Shown here in pieces: positions 10,854-46,213 of a stretch of 64,000 nucleotides of DNA. The notes beneath the pieces are model-generated. The model saw only the letters and a list, made by a program, of their open reading frames with translations, was not told where the DNA came from and did no database searches. The stretch is from Marthasterias glacialis (Eukaryota > Echinodermata > Asteroidea > Forcipulatida > Asteriidae), in the NCBI GenBank assembly GCA_911728455.2, contig OU452231.1, forward strand, positions 6,540,963-6,604,962, in the 5' to 3' direction. Both the position numbers and the translations under genes were made by a program. Position 1 is the first letter of the stretch; the number at the start of each line of letters is the position of its first letter.

Positions 10854-12241
10854 AAATCCAGGATTTATACTGCCTACCAAGTAGGCCCCCTATCTTTTTT
10901 GCAGGTGACAAATAACATGTTTAGACCTGCCCCCCTGCAGTGGAGTGGTGCAAAACAAAATAATAATAATAATAGGCCTAATAGTTGAAATTGTTGTGTA
11001 ACTAGGAGGTCACTGGGTCATCAGTGAATTTCACCCTTCTTTCTTGTGTAAACAGCCAAATGACCCTTAGTCACAGTTCTTTTATTGATCCTGTACCTTG
11101 GCCATGGTTGCCTCCAATCCCTACAGAAAACCTCCCTTTACATTTACCAAAAAAATTATCCCATAATAATATCTTGAGCACCCAGATGCAAGCCACCAAG
11201 GCCAAAACCTTACCACCCATGATTTATCCAGGTATCCAGGCTTTACATGGTTGCACAAGCCTTTGTCAGTTTTCAAAGGATCCAGATAGTGGTCCAGATT
11301 TATGATTGACAGACCAGCACCATCTGGAAAGTCTATGTATCGACCAATAGAAACCCTAGAATACATGGTTGTTGGTAGAATTGTAAAGGCCAGGGGATTG
11401 GGGGTGTGGCTTGCAGAGCTCTTTCCCAAACTCTTGGCCATTGTGTTGAGCATCATGCTTGACCGGTTTACCTGCACAAAGATAGGCTTATACAATGTAC
11501 CTACAACAACAAAGTACCAGCAGTACAAGTTGTCACCTTTCCGTCATATTATGATGATAGTGTATCAACCTCATGCTCATACATAGTTCTATAGCTCTAC
11601 TCATTTAGGAGTAAATTTAACTCAATCGTTGGAGAACTATGCATGGTATTTAGTATAGGACTAAACAGCCACTGGTGTAGTGGTAGTATCTTAAATTATA
11701 TCAGGCATGCAACTTTTCCTGGGATCAGCTGATTTCCTCGTTTTTCAACTCACACTCATGCCATTGGAAATTGAAAAACACTGTACAAAGACTTGTAAAG
11801 ATGGGAATTTCCTTGTTTTTTTGTTCAGTCAAAGTTGCATGCCTGTTATATTCATAAATACCCCAGTCAGTTTGGGACAATTTGGGCAGTCCTATTGCTT
11901 GAAAGGTGGCCACATGACTGTTTAAGACTGTTTTAAACGACTGATAAAGACATAGCTGGAGCTGTGAACGTGCGTTCTGCGCTCATTATAGCCTCACATA
12001 CGTGTTGGCGCACTAGCTTACGCGGGTGCTAATTTACACGTATCGCAAACAGTACACACCGGTACTCTATGTAAAGTCTATTGGTATGCACGCAGTGAGT
12101 ACGCGCAACCAGTGAGCGTCGACCCTTCATGAAATGGAGCCTGAGGACGTGGCAAGAATTGAAAAATAAATTCAAAAACAGAAAAGTTTCACATATTTTT
12201 CTACATTATTATGCTTTTTAACAAAAGGGGCATTAATGAAC

Positions 12242-12413
12242 GGGAATAAAAGAGTAGTGACTCGGTCTTAAACGGCCGTTTAAAACCAGCAGGGTCGTGG
12301 TCGTGTGATAAACGACCTCGTCTTAAAACCATGCAGGGTCATGGCCGTGTGATAAAGGACCCTGCTGGTTTTAAAAGGACGTTTAAAACCTCGGTCACCA
12401 CTCTTTTATTCCC
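12242..12413. mobile_element. MITE with about 60-bp terminal inverted repeats
   Basis: Ends GGGAATAAAAGAGT and ACTCTTTTATTCCC; the arms also share TTAAAACCAGCAGGGTC and its complement. No coding capacity. Confidence 0.8.
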
Positions 12414-12522
12414 TTATTTAATAACAGTTAATGTAGATTATTATAGATGTGGTGATCAAATGCAGGAACTTTGGTACACTGGGTTCCTTCCTCCATGGAG
12501 GAAGATTGATGGTAGTTGCCAT

Positions 12523-12584
12523 GATCGTAACCCTAATTCATCCTCCCGACGGTCGGACCATCGGGAGGATGGAGGGTTTCGATC
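12523..12584. repeat. Imperfect hairpin
   Basis: CATCCTCCCGA and TCGGGAGGATG surround a short GC-rich loop, with outer pairing of GATCGTAACCCT and AGGGTTTCGATC. Confidence 0.7.
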
Positions 12585-13721
12585 ATCACAACTAGGTTTC
12601 TGTCATGTTTTTCACAGATTTCGAGAAATAAAAGCCTTGATAGAATAAACAAAATGCAACAATCATCATGTACTGTACAGCACTTTCCTATGGAGGACGT
12701 CGTATTTGTTTAATACCCACTACAGGTCATGTGACTTCACTACGGGTCGTGCAATCAGTCTGTTCAACTTTATTATAACGCAACATTTAACATTTATAAA
12801 ATTTTTCCTTACTTTCCAATTCTTACATTGAACTGGGTAAATGAATACAAAATAAATTAATCAGAGAAATCTAAAAATATAATTGAAAACAAAATTACAA
12901 TAGAGGGCGAAAAGTATGGGTCTATTCAGAAGGGTCGGCAAATATAGATGACGAGCCATACCCTTTTCCGATCGACAGGTGTCGCTGCCTGAACACCACA
13001 CATACATGTAAAGAACCGCTGCATACAAATGGCAGACGATCTTTCAGAATATAATACTGCAACTTCCAAGATTTCAACAGATTATGAACTAAATGTGTCT
13101 TGTTGAAAGCATAGAGCAAGGTCTATGTTGAAAGGTGGGTCAGATCCTTTTGGAAAATTTGCATTCACTTTCTACTTATTTTTATGAACAATTTTCCTGT
13201 TGGGCTATCCGATTGGAAACTGGTTGCACCAGGATTTTATAATAAGTAGCTCCAAAACAAAGTGCAACATGTAGATTTTACATCAAAATTTCAACTGAAC
13301 TAGAAAATACAGCACTAGCACCATCACCGAACACAAGGTTGACTTTGTTTGACCTTGACCTAATCCTGCTGCCGTATGTGGTGCAGTGCGCGCCCTGGTT
13401 AAGTTAACACTAGCACTGTTAGTGTTAGTGTTGTTAGCAGTTAATACGTCTCCGTTAAAATGCGACTGACGGAAAGGAGACTGACGTCCCTGGGGCTGGG
13501 CTAACCAATAAATTTAAGTGTAAACAGAATACAATGTAGGATTAGGATTAGCGAATGCACTCTTCCTCCTCTCAAACAATTTGTAAACAGTGAATCACTT
13601 TTCAAACAATCAATCAAAGTGTCTATATCTTACCAGTCCAACCAGTGACACGACAGTTCCTTCTTCGCTTGGTCTTCTCTTTACTGCTAACTAGTGCCAG
13701 CCAGTGGACTTTATTTTCAAC

Positions 13722-13860
13722 CGGGTGTGTAGAGAGGTTGTACGTGACGTCACACCCGAGATCTTTTTCTAATGCTGCGTGCACAAACAGACGCTGGAAA
13801 TCATTCAGCAGACGACGCGCCACCCATTGAGTTTGTACATGGCGGTACTCAACATGGCTG
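13722..13860 (-). repeat. MITE-like repeat, copy 1 (inverse of 27.68-27.85 kb)
   Basis: AGAGAGGTTG...TGACGTCAC, then ATGCTGCGTGCACAAACAG and CGCTGGAAATCATTCAGCA, matching 27679-27850 in opposite orientation. Ends show AGAGGTT/AACCTCT inversion. Confidence 0.65.
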
Positions 13861-14014
13861 CGAACCTCTCCGAAACAGACTAGACTAGAGTCGGCGTACG
13901 CCCATACGTGGGGGGATGATCTTTATATTTTTGACCGCGTGTGGGCGCTGCTACAACTTAATACTCACAGACATAAAGAATTTATGTCTATGTTAATACA
14001 GTCATTCGGGATCA

Positions 14015-14858
14015 TTGACCAGTTCCGGATCACTTCAACTTTGCATTGCCCCTCGGTCATCAGTAAATTACTCTTCATGTGACCAATTTAATGAATGTAA
14101 AGAATAACATCTAATAAGATAACACACCAAAATTCAAGTGTATAACATCATTGTTGAAAAAAATTATGGCAAATTTTCTGAAGTTTGTCAGTGACAATTG
14201 TTGTTATTTTTGAAACAAAATGATGGTTCAAAAACGCTGTTGAAACTTCTCACCTTTCATATTTGAAGGTATGAGCAGATAAAGTTCATTTAAAATGGTT
14301 CAGATGCGTGAACAGTGTTAATGTAAATTTACTGAGCAGTCATCTTTTCTCTTTTGGTGAAAAAAATGCAAAAAAATGCATTTTTTTTAGTCATTGCATC
14401 TTTGACCAGTTCTGGATCACTCATTATTAAAGCAATGTAAATCTGGTAAAATCATACTTTTTAGTGCACTCAACACATACATTTTTACACGTCAAGAAGT
14501 ATAAAACTATTTGAATAAATAGCTGTTAATGATAATAATATTACTTGTATTTTCAAGATGGAGGACAACATGTGCATTGATGCACGACAACTTTATGCAA
14601 ATAGGAATGAGGGTTTGCAATAAAGGTTCCTCTACTGATCCAGAATAGAAGCGACTGATCCAGAACTGGTCAAAACGATGTCAATTCTTTTCTCAAAGCC
14701 CCTTCCAAGATATACATGTTTTTGGTCATTTGACACTTGTTGACTTTTATGGCCTGTTTAGGTAAACTAATTGACATACCCGATACTTCATTGAAAATTG
14801 TCGAAAAAGCTGCGATGGCACAGCGTGAATTCATAAAAATGATCCAGAACTGGTCAAA
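14015..14858. repeat. Four copies of an inverted 16-bp motif
   Basis: TGACCAGTT(C/T)(C/T)GGATCA occurs at 14015-14032 and 14402-14420, and in reverse (TGATCCAGAACTGGTCA) at 14655-14674 and 14840-14858. The outer and inner pairs could form nested stems. Confidence 0.6.
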
Positions 14859-16297
14859 TGACTGTGCTCCCGCCGGGCCGTTTTATTTTTTCTGCAGTCC
14901 AAAATTGCCCCGGTCGTAATGATTTTCAATGGGGAATTCGTTTATATATAATTTTTAATCGATTCCAAAAATGGAATCCTTAAAAAAAAGGTGTTTTATT
15001 TTTTCGAGGATGGCAATTCTGAACTGCAGAAAAAAAAGTTGCCGCCGGGCCCCGTACGACGTCCCTGGGGTTGTAGATTAAACTTTGACATGTTCAATAT
15101 CATGTCTCATCCATGAGCGAGTATTTGGAACCAGAAAGAGCTAGCTAGCTGAAGCATACGCATACGTTTTGTTCTATTATTGTTGGTGTTTTTAGTTGTA
15201 GCTTTTCTGCAAAGTGCACAATTTTTTCGAAATCGTTCTGATTTTGTTTTCTTCTTTGTTCTTTTTGGCTTTTCCGCTTTGCAGCGGAAGGCACTGTTTT
15301 CTGATTGGCTTATCCGCATCATCGCGGCAAAGGCATTGCTTTTGTTGTATTTTTTTTCTTCAATACTTTTACTTCTTTTTCTACACAATCCTTAGACTTT
15401 GTGCACAGTTTTTTTTTCTAGACGGCACTTTGCCTATTTCTGTAATTAGTATCGTATTGAACAGCGGCGTAGCGAAGGCACTTTCTTTGGGGGTGTGGTA
15501 GCCTAAATTTGCCGACTGACATTATCAAATGAAAGTATAAAAGCAAAATGACATGGGACTCGCCAAAATAACCCCCGAGCGCTCATGAGTTTTTCAGTGA
15601 TTCCAAGGTTTAAAATGGCCCTCAGATGCCGGGCGTTGACGACTCACCGAGTATAATACGAAATGCAAGCTTTGAAAAACGTAATTTTTTTTTTTGCGAA
15701 TTCCCTGTTGGGGTATATAGACACAAATTCTAGTGGGGGTCCAGGTGGCGAAGCCCCCGGACGCTCTACGGTTTTAAGTGTTTTCAGGGCTAAGGTTCTA
15801 ATTTTTGTGTAGGCCTATACTTAGACTCAAGTTTTGAAATATTAAAAAGTTACTATAATGTGTGTAATTGCAAAGCACTAATGTCCATTTCACAGTCAGT
15901 TACAATCAAGTTTGCATTTAATCCAATGAAACTTTGCTTTTTCTTTGTCCAAATTGAATGAAACGGTATGTACTTTAGTGTACTTTGAAATGTTGTCTGA
16001 ACACTTCTGCAGTTTGGTAGAATTGATTTTAAGACTGTTTTTACAATTTTGTGATAGTTAAATGTAACTAAAGGAAAACGGGCAAGTCCATGAATTTACG
16101 CACTTATAAGGGAACATTCAGAAATTGATTTATTTCTCTGAAAAGCGATTACAACAGTTCATTGATCCAATGAAATTAATTGCAATGCTGGGCGTCTGCG
16201 AGGGGAATTACCACAAGGCTTATGAATACTAATAATCCTTGCGATGGTATTTTAATTATTAAAACATGGTGCGTTTATGTATCAGGCCACAATAACA

Positions 16298-16370
16298 ATA
16301 AATTGTAATAATAACAATGGATTTATAGAGCACTTTTTTGCAAGCCTCAAAGTGCTTTACAGTGTTAACA
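16298..16370 (-). repeat. SINE/LINE 3' tail fragment
   Basis: Minus strand reads AAAGCACTTTGAGGCTTG, AGTGCTCTATAAAT and an ATT-rich tail, the same tail type as the SINE at 56.4 kb. Confidence 0.6.
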
Positions 16371-17152
16371 TTTGTAAAAAAGAAAGAAATGTAATTTTTT
16401 TGTTATAAAATGACACAAAAATTAACACAAGGGGATTGACTGCCTTGGTGAATTCATTACCTTCTGGTATGCTGGGACCCCCCCCCCCCCTCCACCACCA
16501 CCCACCACCACATCACCCTCCAGGCAATTCAAACAGCCATAGGTTCTCTGAGCTGACAAGGGACTGCTTTTATACTATGACAGATATGTGTGACACTTAC
16601 ACCCCAACCCTACACCATCCACCCCACAACCCCTTAAGTATACAAATTCAAACAAATACCGACAGCATCCTAAACAAGTATGATTCTACATGCATATTGC
16701 TTAAAAAAATATTGTTTAAACCAAGCAACGTCCTGGGCTGATAAGATCTGCCCAATTGTCGGACTGTGTTTTGGAAGGACCAATTAAATCAGTCCTATTT
16801 GTATTAGTTGCAACACACCATGTGACCTTCAAATGACCTTTTTTAATGAAAGTTTAAGTTGTGACCAAAATAAAGTTAGCTTTAAACTTGTGCACGCCTT
16901 TTGACTGCAGTCACTGTTTCTAGAATTTTGATTTGCCAGTTTAAAAAATAAATCCTGTTTAGCCTCATTACATGATCTAATACAGGGCAACCCTTGGGTT
17001 AAACAGTTTAAATCTCAAAATTACAACGTATAAAAAAGTTTGTCTATCTTTGTTTTTTTTACTTTCTAAAAAGATTCCATTTGTATTTCATTAAACAAGT
17101 CTGGTCTCGTGACATAACCAATAGTTTGAAGTAATTTGTGTGCGTGTGAAGC

Positions 17153-39212
<22,060 letters not shown>

Positions 39213-39258
39213 CACGCTATCCACCGACACCACATGACCCGAGTCAGGTGGTTAGTTG

Positions 39259-39573
39259 GTCGTGTGATAGCCTTTCGTCAAGGCCTTTGTGGCTTACACA
39301 TCTGTGTAGCCACAAAGCCTATGCAGCGAAGACCACCAGCAATCGTGCGTACTTGGTCTTCGCGGTATAGTAGCTGTCTAATGATAGGCCGTAGCTGTCT
39401 AATGAAAGGCCGTGTTCGAATCAAGCGACTTTGGCTACGGCTATGGCCGTTGGCTGCAACGACAACGTTGAAGAATAGGAATCCTTGGCGTTCCGGCCGT
39501 AGCCACAGTCGAAGCCATTCATTCGGACACGGCCTAAGCCACGAAGGCCTTGAAGAAAGGCTAGTCATGTGAC
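39259..39573. mobile_element. MITE just upstream of the GALC start
   Basis: GTGTGATAGCCTTTCGTCAA and the inverse TTGAAGAAAGGCTAGTCATG frame the element. Inside lie CTACGGCTATGGCCGTTGGC and GTTCCGGCCGTAGCC, shared with 62.45 kb. It begins 47 bp upstream of the GALC ATG. Confidence 0.7.
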
Positions 39574-42500
39574 GGCTCGATTTGGCCTACTATTATAAAG
39601 ACCGCCCTCTGTTTTTTTAAGTGGACCTTTTGGTGAGATCCGGCGTGCCCTTTTCGAAACTACGACCTCTGCTGCAGGCTCCGGCATGAGCTTTGTCAGC
39701 CTGTTTGAAGCCGCCTTAGGAAAAAGCGCGCATTTTCTAAATAACTATGGAATCCTAAGCCGAAGCCCACACCCTGAGCCGTAGAAAAGGGCATATCCTT
39801 GCCTTTCCTCATTAACAAATGCATGGAGTAATATTACCCATAGGTCCAGTTTATTATTTCCACCACAAAATGATGTAAACGACCCCATGATAGTTTTATA
39901 TTCTGATACTTTGGCCCAGGCTTTCAGACAGCCCTAAATACCTTTTTGCTCCATAAGAAATGTATAAACTGGCTTGTCAAAAATTTGCCGTTTTTAGTAA
40001 TTTTTTAAAAACCTTTTCTCACGAAGTGTAGGTTTACCTTTTGTTTTGGACATTAAATTTTATTTATCACCTAGTATGAGTATTAATTTGATAGCATTAT
40101 TGGTCAAATCACAAACTGTTGTATTTTTTTTTCAGTGAGCGCCACCCGTATTTTTACCAGCCATGGTTGGCAAAACTTGCAGCTGTTATTTGCAAAAAGA
40201 AACCCTTGAACAGAGACTAACCTTCCTCCTAAAATCCTGCTGACAATTTTAACAAAAGACACGACTGAATAAAAAAAAAGCACACACACACAGACACCTC
40301 TCCTGTACTTTTGTTTACAAATTATACCTTTTGTGTTTGCTTTATTTCCCCCATCATTCTACAAAAAACAGTGTTTTGGGAAAATTTCTTGACACTATCA
40401 TCATCTCCCTTATTATTATTATATAGCCACCTATGCCTAATACAGTGCACATTGATTATACTAGGGCTAACTACACTCCACGATAGGAACCAAATTTCAC
40501 CAGTAGTAAAGTTCAAAAGGTTGCTGCCAAACTCTCCCAATGAGTTATTATCCTTGGTGGAAATGTTTTTTTTCCCCCAAATATTAAAGGGTACAATACC
40601 GACGTTCCCCGATGAGAGTAAACCCACTGGGTGACAGATATTGCAGAGTTCAAGTTCTCGGGGTCTGTCGCCCAAACTGTCCCGATCGGGTAACTTTTCA
40701 TCATGACTGAGAAGTGGCTGGTCCCCATCATTGCGACAATGTCAACCACTGCAGAAGTTAAGCCACAGCTTAAAAATGCCATTCCCGTTTGGACCCTTCA
40801 ACACCAACAAGAATATTAATAGTACCTCACTGGGAAACTCTTTTGACGACACCTTCTGTTGTATATCTATATCCTTCTGGGTTTTTATACAATCCGCAAA
40901 CAATAATAGAAAGTATCGGGCCCTAATCCCATTGCATTTTTAATGACAGGCTCATCCCACCCCCCACCCTGATAACTGGATCAACATTGATTCAGTAGTG
41001 TTAATGTCCAGATTACTTCACCTTCTTTTTTTTTTTTTTAAACCAATATTACTTTTGATAACTCCTCTCTGAACATTTACGACTTCTTTAATTTCTACAA
41101 ATCTACTGACTACTTATTTTCTTCTTAAAATCCTTTATCGCTAATTTCTCGCCAACCTACCCATTCCAAAAAACACACCCACCCTTAAAATATTTCACAT
41201 TATGTATACACCCTCCTTTACAAGTTTTCCCCCCGTAGTGAGTCACCAGATTGAAACACTAGGCTCAAATACATATCTGTGACAACAGACGTTGAGTACA
41301 TTTACATTTTTTTTTATTATTATTATAAGTCATTGATTGAGCTAACATTAACTAAAAACCATTTATAAGGAGGGTGGTTACATTGCAATGTATGTAGGGG
41401 ATACATAACCCACTTCACAATCAGTTTTTTTTTTTTTAATTTTTAGCTTAAATCACATTCAATGTTTTACTGTAATCATTTCTAGTATGTTACAAAACAA
41501 AAATGTCATTCCTGATTCGAGACGGCCCCTCCCCTCCCCCACACCCATCCCACCCAACCCCCTGACTTACAATATACCGGCCAGCTCTCCCACTGCAACA
41601 TAACGTCTCCTTTATTTCAGTGAATTCAACTGGTTTTTTTTTTCCACAACCCATTACTTCACACTCGCTCTTTGCCTCCCATCACACACACACACACCAT
41701 ACGAAACAGAATGCACCCCACAAACCACTGGAGAAAAATAGTACATTCCTACTCATGAGAACTCTACTCTGCTTCACGGAACAAATCTAGTCTCAACTGT
41801 ATAAAACTTGTGTAGAAAATTGAAATCTATCGATGCATATAGGAAATAAAAACCAAATTCACTTCAATGTGGAAAAGCTGACCGATAAACTGTTTTACCC
41901 CCCACCCCCCAAAAAAGGAAAATCACCCAAATTTAAACATCTGGGTAATGTTCTGTTGTTTTTTTTTGTTTTCTTTTTTACAAAGGGTACGTATATAATA
42001 TCCTTATAAACCACATTTACCAAGACATCTGACCCGACATATACCACAACTACATTTTTGGTCAATGTATTTTTAATAATGACCCGCCAGTCAGTGTACA
42101 CTTGTGCACGACTAGACGTAGAGCGTCTTACCCCTAAACTTAAGGCAACATATATTGAACTTAACAGCACACAAATTTGAGACAAACTAATTATTATAAT
42201 TTATACATGATACAATAGTCACTAGCTCTCGGGATTATTTGTTGTTCCAGAGTGTAAGATCCTTATAAAGAGGTGCAGTTATACGAAATTAACACTACCA
42301 AAGTATGCCAAAAGCACCAGTAGAAATGATACAAGATGATGCCAAACTGCACCCAGACAAATCACTGTCAAACACAGCCTTTTTTTTTTGTACACAGCTT
42401 TTTTTTAAGTAAAAAAACAACAAAACAGAATAGCCTCCTTAAGCGGAGTGCTCATTAATGACTTACATTCTAAGGACAGTTTGTACTCTATCCCTTTGCA

Positions 42501-42692
42501 TTACAATTAAGGGAAAGGAGGGTGGGGTGGGGTGGGGCGGGGTGGGGGGGGGGATATGGTCCCACTGGCAATAATGTGATAACAATTCTAACAAGAAAAG
42601 GACCACATCTCAAGTTCTACGAGTGAACCCTTCAATCATCGCAGACGATTACTAGTGAAAAACATTACCGGGATGCTCATTTAAACTTATCA

Positions 42693-42868
42693 TGCAAAGG
42701 ACTTTATACACTGATGTCACCCTGCCGCCATCTTAGAGGTAAGGCGTTGATGAAACAATGGACAACACACAGCAAAGGGCGCACAGGATGGGTCAATGAG
42801 CAACCTCCTTTTGACCTCCGTGAGGGCGCCCCACTGCAGTGACGCCATGTGCACTGAGTCTGTTATTG
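42693..42868 (+). mobile_element. MITE family D, copy 2
   Basis: Matches 35845-36026: GGACTTTATACACTGATGTC, GCCGCCATCTTAGAGGTAA, TTTTGACCTCCGTGAGGGCG. Confidence 0.75.
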
Positions 42869-43901
42869 CTTTTTGGGGGGGCTTCATGTGAAAGGAAAAA
42901 AATTTGCAATGAAATCAGTGCCACAATTGGATAGCAAAATTTGTTTACAAGTGTCCTGATGTTTTAACACAGGCATTCCTGAGAATTGTCATCTACATTA
43001 CAAGATTTTGGAGGGGGAAAACCGAACAGACAGACTGAAATCATGTATCATTAAACAGGGAAATTGTTGCGGCCAAAACTATAGACAAAACCACTTCTTT
43101 AAATCTGCAGCAATTTAAGCTGGTGTACGAACAGAGGATCAGGGATCGCATTGACAAATAATGAAATAAAACAATAACAACAATAACCACTTACAGTGTT
43201 TTAAATCATGGAATTAAAATCGATCACAGCTGGAATCCTTTTTTTTTTCCTGCACATATTTACAATGCAATTTGTCTAAACAATAGTTAACGTTTCCCAA
43301 AACCAACATTTTTTTCCCAAGTTTTAGTTTGATCTTCATTTACAATGGTTTGATGAACTAAATAATAAGCTACAGTTTGTTTTTAGAAAACAATTTCTAT
43401 GTTCTACCGGAAAGTACAATCATGGCAACAGAAGGCGTTTACCTTAAGGTATTTACAATGGGCATTGTAACAAGAACATGTTCGAATTCATGTGGTCATA
43501 TTTCATCTGATTTGAATTGCAATTTTTCAAGGGGGGGGGGGCGGATTTAGGAATGGTAACCCTTTCTCTAAATTCACACTGGCAGTACTTCTTTAATACT
43601 GTTGGGCAACTTGTAATCATCAAACCAAAGCATTTACCTTTTACACTTCAGGAGATTATGTTAAGCGATATCTATACTAAAACCTGAAGGAGGTCTGGAA
43701 ATACAAGCTGGTAAAAACATCTCCCAACTCTTGTCCTTTATACTTGACATTAACATGCACGCAGAGTCAACTTTGATGGTCAATAAATTGAAGCATGCTG
43801 CAATATCAAGATCATCTATTTTCAGTATTTTTTTTTCAGTATCTCCGCGGCCCATCCGACGTTAATATTTTTGGGTTAAATTCAAATGTATATTTAGTAC
43901 A

Positions 43902-44086
43902 AACTGGGCAAAATTTCATAAAGCTGTTAAGCACACAAATTTTGCTTAGCAGAAACAGATTACCGGCCGAAATACCATGTAATGTATACTGTTTGTGACT
44001 GGTTCCCTGCTTATTTTTGCTTAGCAACAAATTTTTGCTAAGCACCATTTTCTGCTCAATAGCTTGATGTAATTTAGCACTGGGCT
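43902..44086. repeat. MITE family B, copy 3
   Basis: Ends ACTGGGCAAAATTTCATAAA and TTAGCACTGGGCT; inner inverted TTTTGCTTAGCAGAAA and TTTTTGCTAAGCACC. Confidence 0.75.
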
Positions 44087-46052
44087 TATATAGAGATAGA
44101 TGTAACCATACCAAAACATTGATCCACTTCACCACCTCATTGGAAATATTTTCATTGCTCAAGCACAAACCTCTTTCCAATTATAGTTAAATTACCTTCA
44201 AATTTTTAAACTTCGACAAAAGTTTTCTGTCCAAAAGTTGGACCCACTCAACCTTTCTCCGCAGACCTTAATCATGCGCCCATCTTGGTCAGGTTCCCCA
44301 ATTATAAGCAAGTAGTCTCTCAACTGGACACACAGAACCAGGCTATTTTTCTGTCAAGCCTCGGTTTTTCTTTACACCGGTTTGTAATGAGGGATAACAA
44401 TAATCAAGATGGCCGCCCCCATAATTAAAACCCCCTACGATGTGCCTTTGTGGTTACGAGCAGCATTCTTTGTGAGGTAAAAATGAGATATGCCCGTTTA
44501 GAGCGGTGCTGTCTGCACATTTACGACCTAAGAAAGTCACCGAGATGGCGAAGAAAATGAAAACAAGGCACTGAATTGATGCATACATATTCTCCTGAGA
44601 GACCCTATGAGCTGTCTCATCCTAAAAAAAAGAAGAAAAAAAAGAAAAAAAAGGACATTCCAAAAATCTTCCTGAAGTCTTGTTCATTTACTCTACAAAA
44701 TTATAGCATTCTGTAAATGAGTTTTTCCCACTTTAGATTATACAGAATTTAGTATCCAGTGGTTCATATACATATGTATGCACTACTTATTGTCTACAAT
44801 GCATAACTGCAGTTCACCGAGCAATTTAATAAAAACAACAACCAATGTACACAGTAAATGCTTCAAACAAAATTATGTAGGCAGGTGCCCGGTGTGCATC
44901 AGTAACTATATAATACCTCTGAAATTCTGTTCTCTAAAACAAATTACCAACACACCATGTAAGCAACACGCCAGATAATATATCATGTTTAATATCTGGA
45001 GGAGTGGGTAGTTTCAAATGCACGGCTACGAATTAATTCTCTCCACCAGATCGCCGTTCCATTTCAAAGAGTAGCCCACAAAACAATTCCTACATGCAAC
45101 AGTTGAGATACATGTGAGCTGCACATGGGTAAATTTGCTTCTGGTCTTAACATGTAATTGGTGATGTTATAAACTCATGGCGTTTTTCATCCTCTCAGCT
45201 ACGTGCAGGGAGACAGCAGATGCAGGGCAATAGACTGGCCTCTGGTTCCAAATTGCTTTAATCACAGCATTCTCCGGTTCACTTCATGTCTGAGTGGGTA
45301 GGCTATATATTATACATTTTTTTCTGTAATTGTGACACAATATGATGCACATACCAATGAGGCAAACACAATACTTTCTTGTTACAATGCCTATGGATAC
45401 AAGTACTATGATTGAACAGACACAACTGGGGTTCGGACAGCGCACTTAATTAACAGAAACATTTGTCACTCAAGGGGACTGTACTTCACTATGTTCTGCT
45501 TCGTTAGGAGCAATCCAGTGGTATGCGAAATACTGCGCTGTAATTCTTGACGGATTTTTTTTTTTTTTTTTTAAGTTTTATTTTTCAAACCTCGGGGCTT
45601 CAAAATTGTAGCAGCATCAGCCTACAGGAGCCAAAGCCTATGCGGCTAGGAGCCCGGGCTGAGGGTTGGTTTACATGCTTAAGTAGATCTAAACTTGGCA
45701 ATTAACAATCCATCCTCCGTGGGGTGTGATGACAAAGAGAGGGGAAGGGAGGCCTACATCTTCACACCTCGGCTGTTATGGGTCATGTTCCCAGAGGAAA
45801 GCAGTTGAAAGGGGTCACCACCTAAATAGCACCGGCCTATTTTTCATTGCAAGTCTCATTTTGAACCACATGGACAAATCTGAAAGAAATATGGTGAGGA
45901 TATTTGACTCACCGAACGAGAAATAGAAGGAACTTGTAACGGAAGGAAACTCCTCCACGTGCATTCCGACAAGCTTTACAAAAATAATGAACACCACGGA
46001 TACAATAGTGATGTTATCAGAGACGAGTCTATACACTTATCCGAGCAGCTTG

Positions 46053-46213
46053 CCATGGTGGTTCTCACCGCAGCTATGGCCGCTGCACACGCGCGTTGAC
46101 GCACACGCACTGTGAATCTTTCGTGCTGGTTGGTACTTAATGCGTGGCTGACACGCTATTGTCGCGTAACACGCGCGTGCGGCGGCCATAGCTGCGGCGG
46201 CGTAAACCACCAT
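46053..46213. repeat. MITE-like inverted repeat
   Basis: CATGGTGGTT..CACCGCAGCTATGGCCGC and GCGGCCATAGCTGCGGCGGC..AACCACCATG are inverted around a GC-rich core. Confidence 0.7.

Larger units (their letters stand above)
9065..17152. other. Spacer between GALC 3' end and SLCO start
   Basis: No exon of a known family was found on either strand. Holds hairpins (9422-9455, 12523-12584), an element with inverted ends (10037-10853), MITE-like elements (12242-12413, 13722-13860), a set of repeated inverted motifs (14015-14858) and a SINE/LINE tail (16298-16370). It should also hold the SLCO promoter and GALC 3' UTR. An ATTAAA on the minus strand at 16847-16842 is one possible GALC poly(A) signal. 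Confidence 0.5.

Noticed and set aside
11121-11528. 135-codon minus-strand frame
   Set aside because: No family resemblance, no flanking exons and no codon pattern different from the background.
13623-13823. Minus-strand 66-codon frame with a good donor (GTAAGA) at about 13632, a possible SLCO 5' exon
   Set aside because: Most of it overlaps a MITE-like repeat also found at 27.7 kb, and the peptide resembles nothing. A non-coding 5' exon cannot be excluded without transcripts.
39231-39233. Upstream GTG as start of GALC exon 1
   Set aside because: The in-frame ATG at 39212-39210 directly precedes a normal signal peptide; a GTG start is not needed.
40322-40782. Two overlapping minus-strand frames of 117 and 89 codons
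   Set aside because: Unrecognised peptides with no splice context; more likely 3' UTR or spacer.
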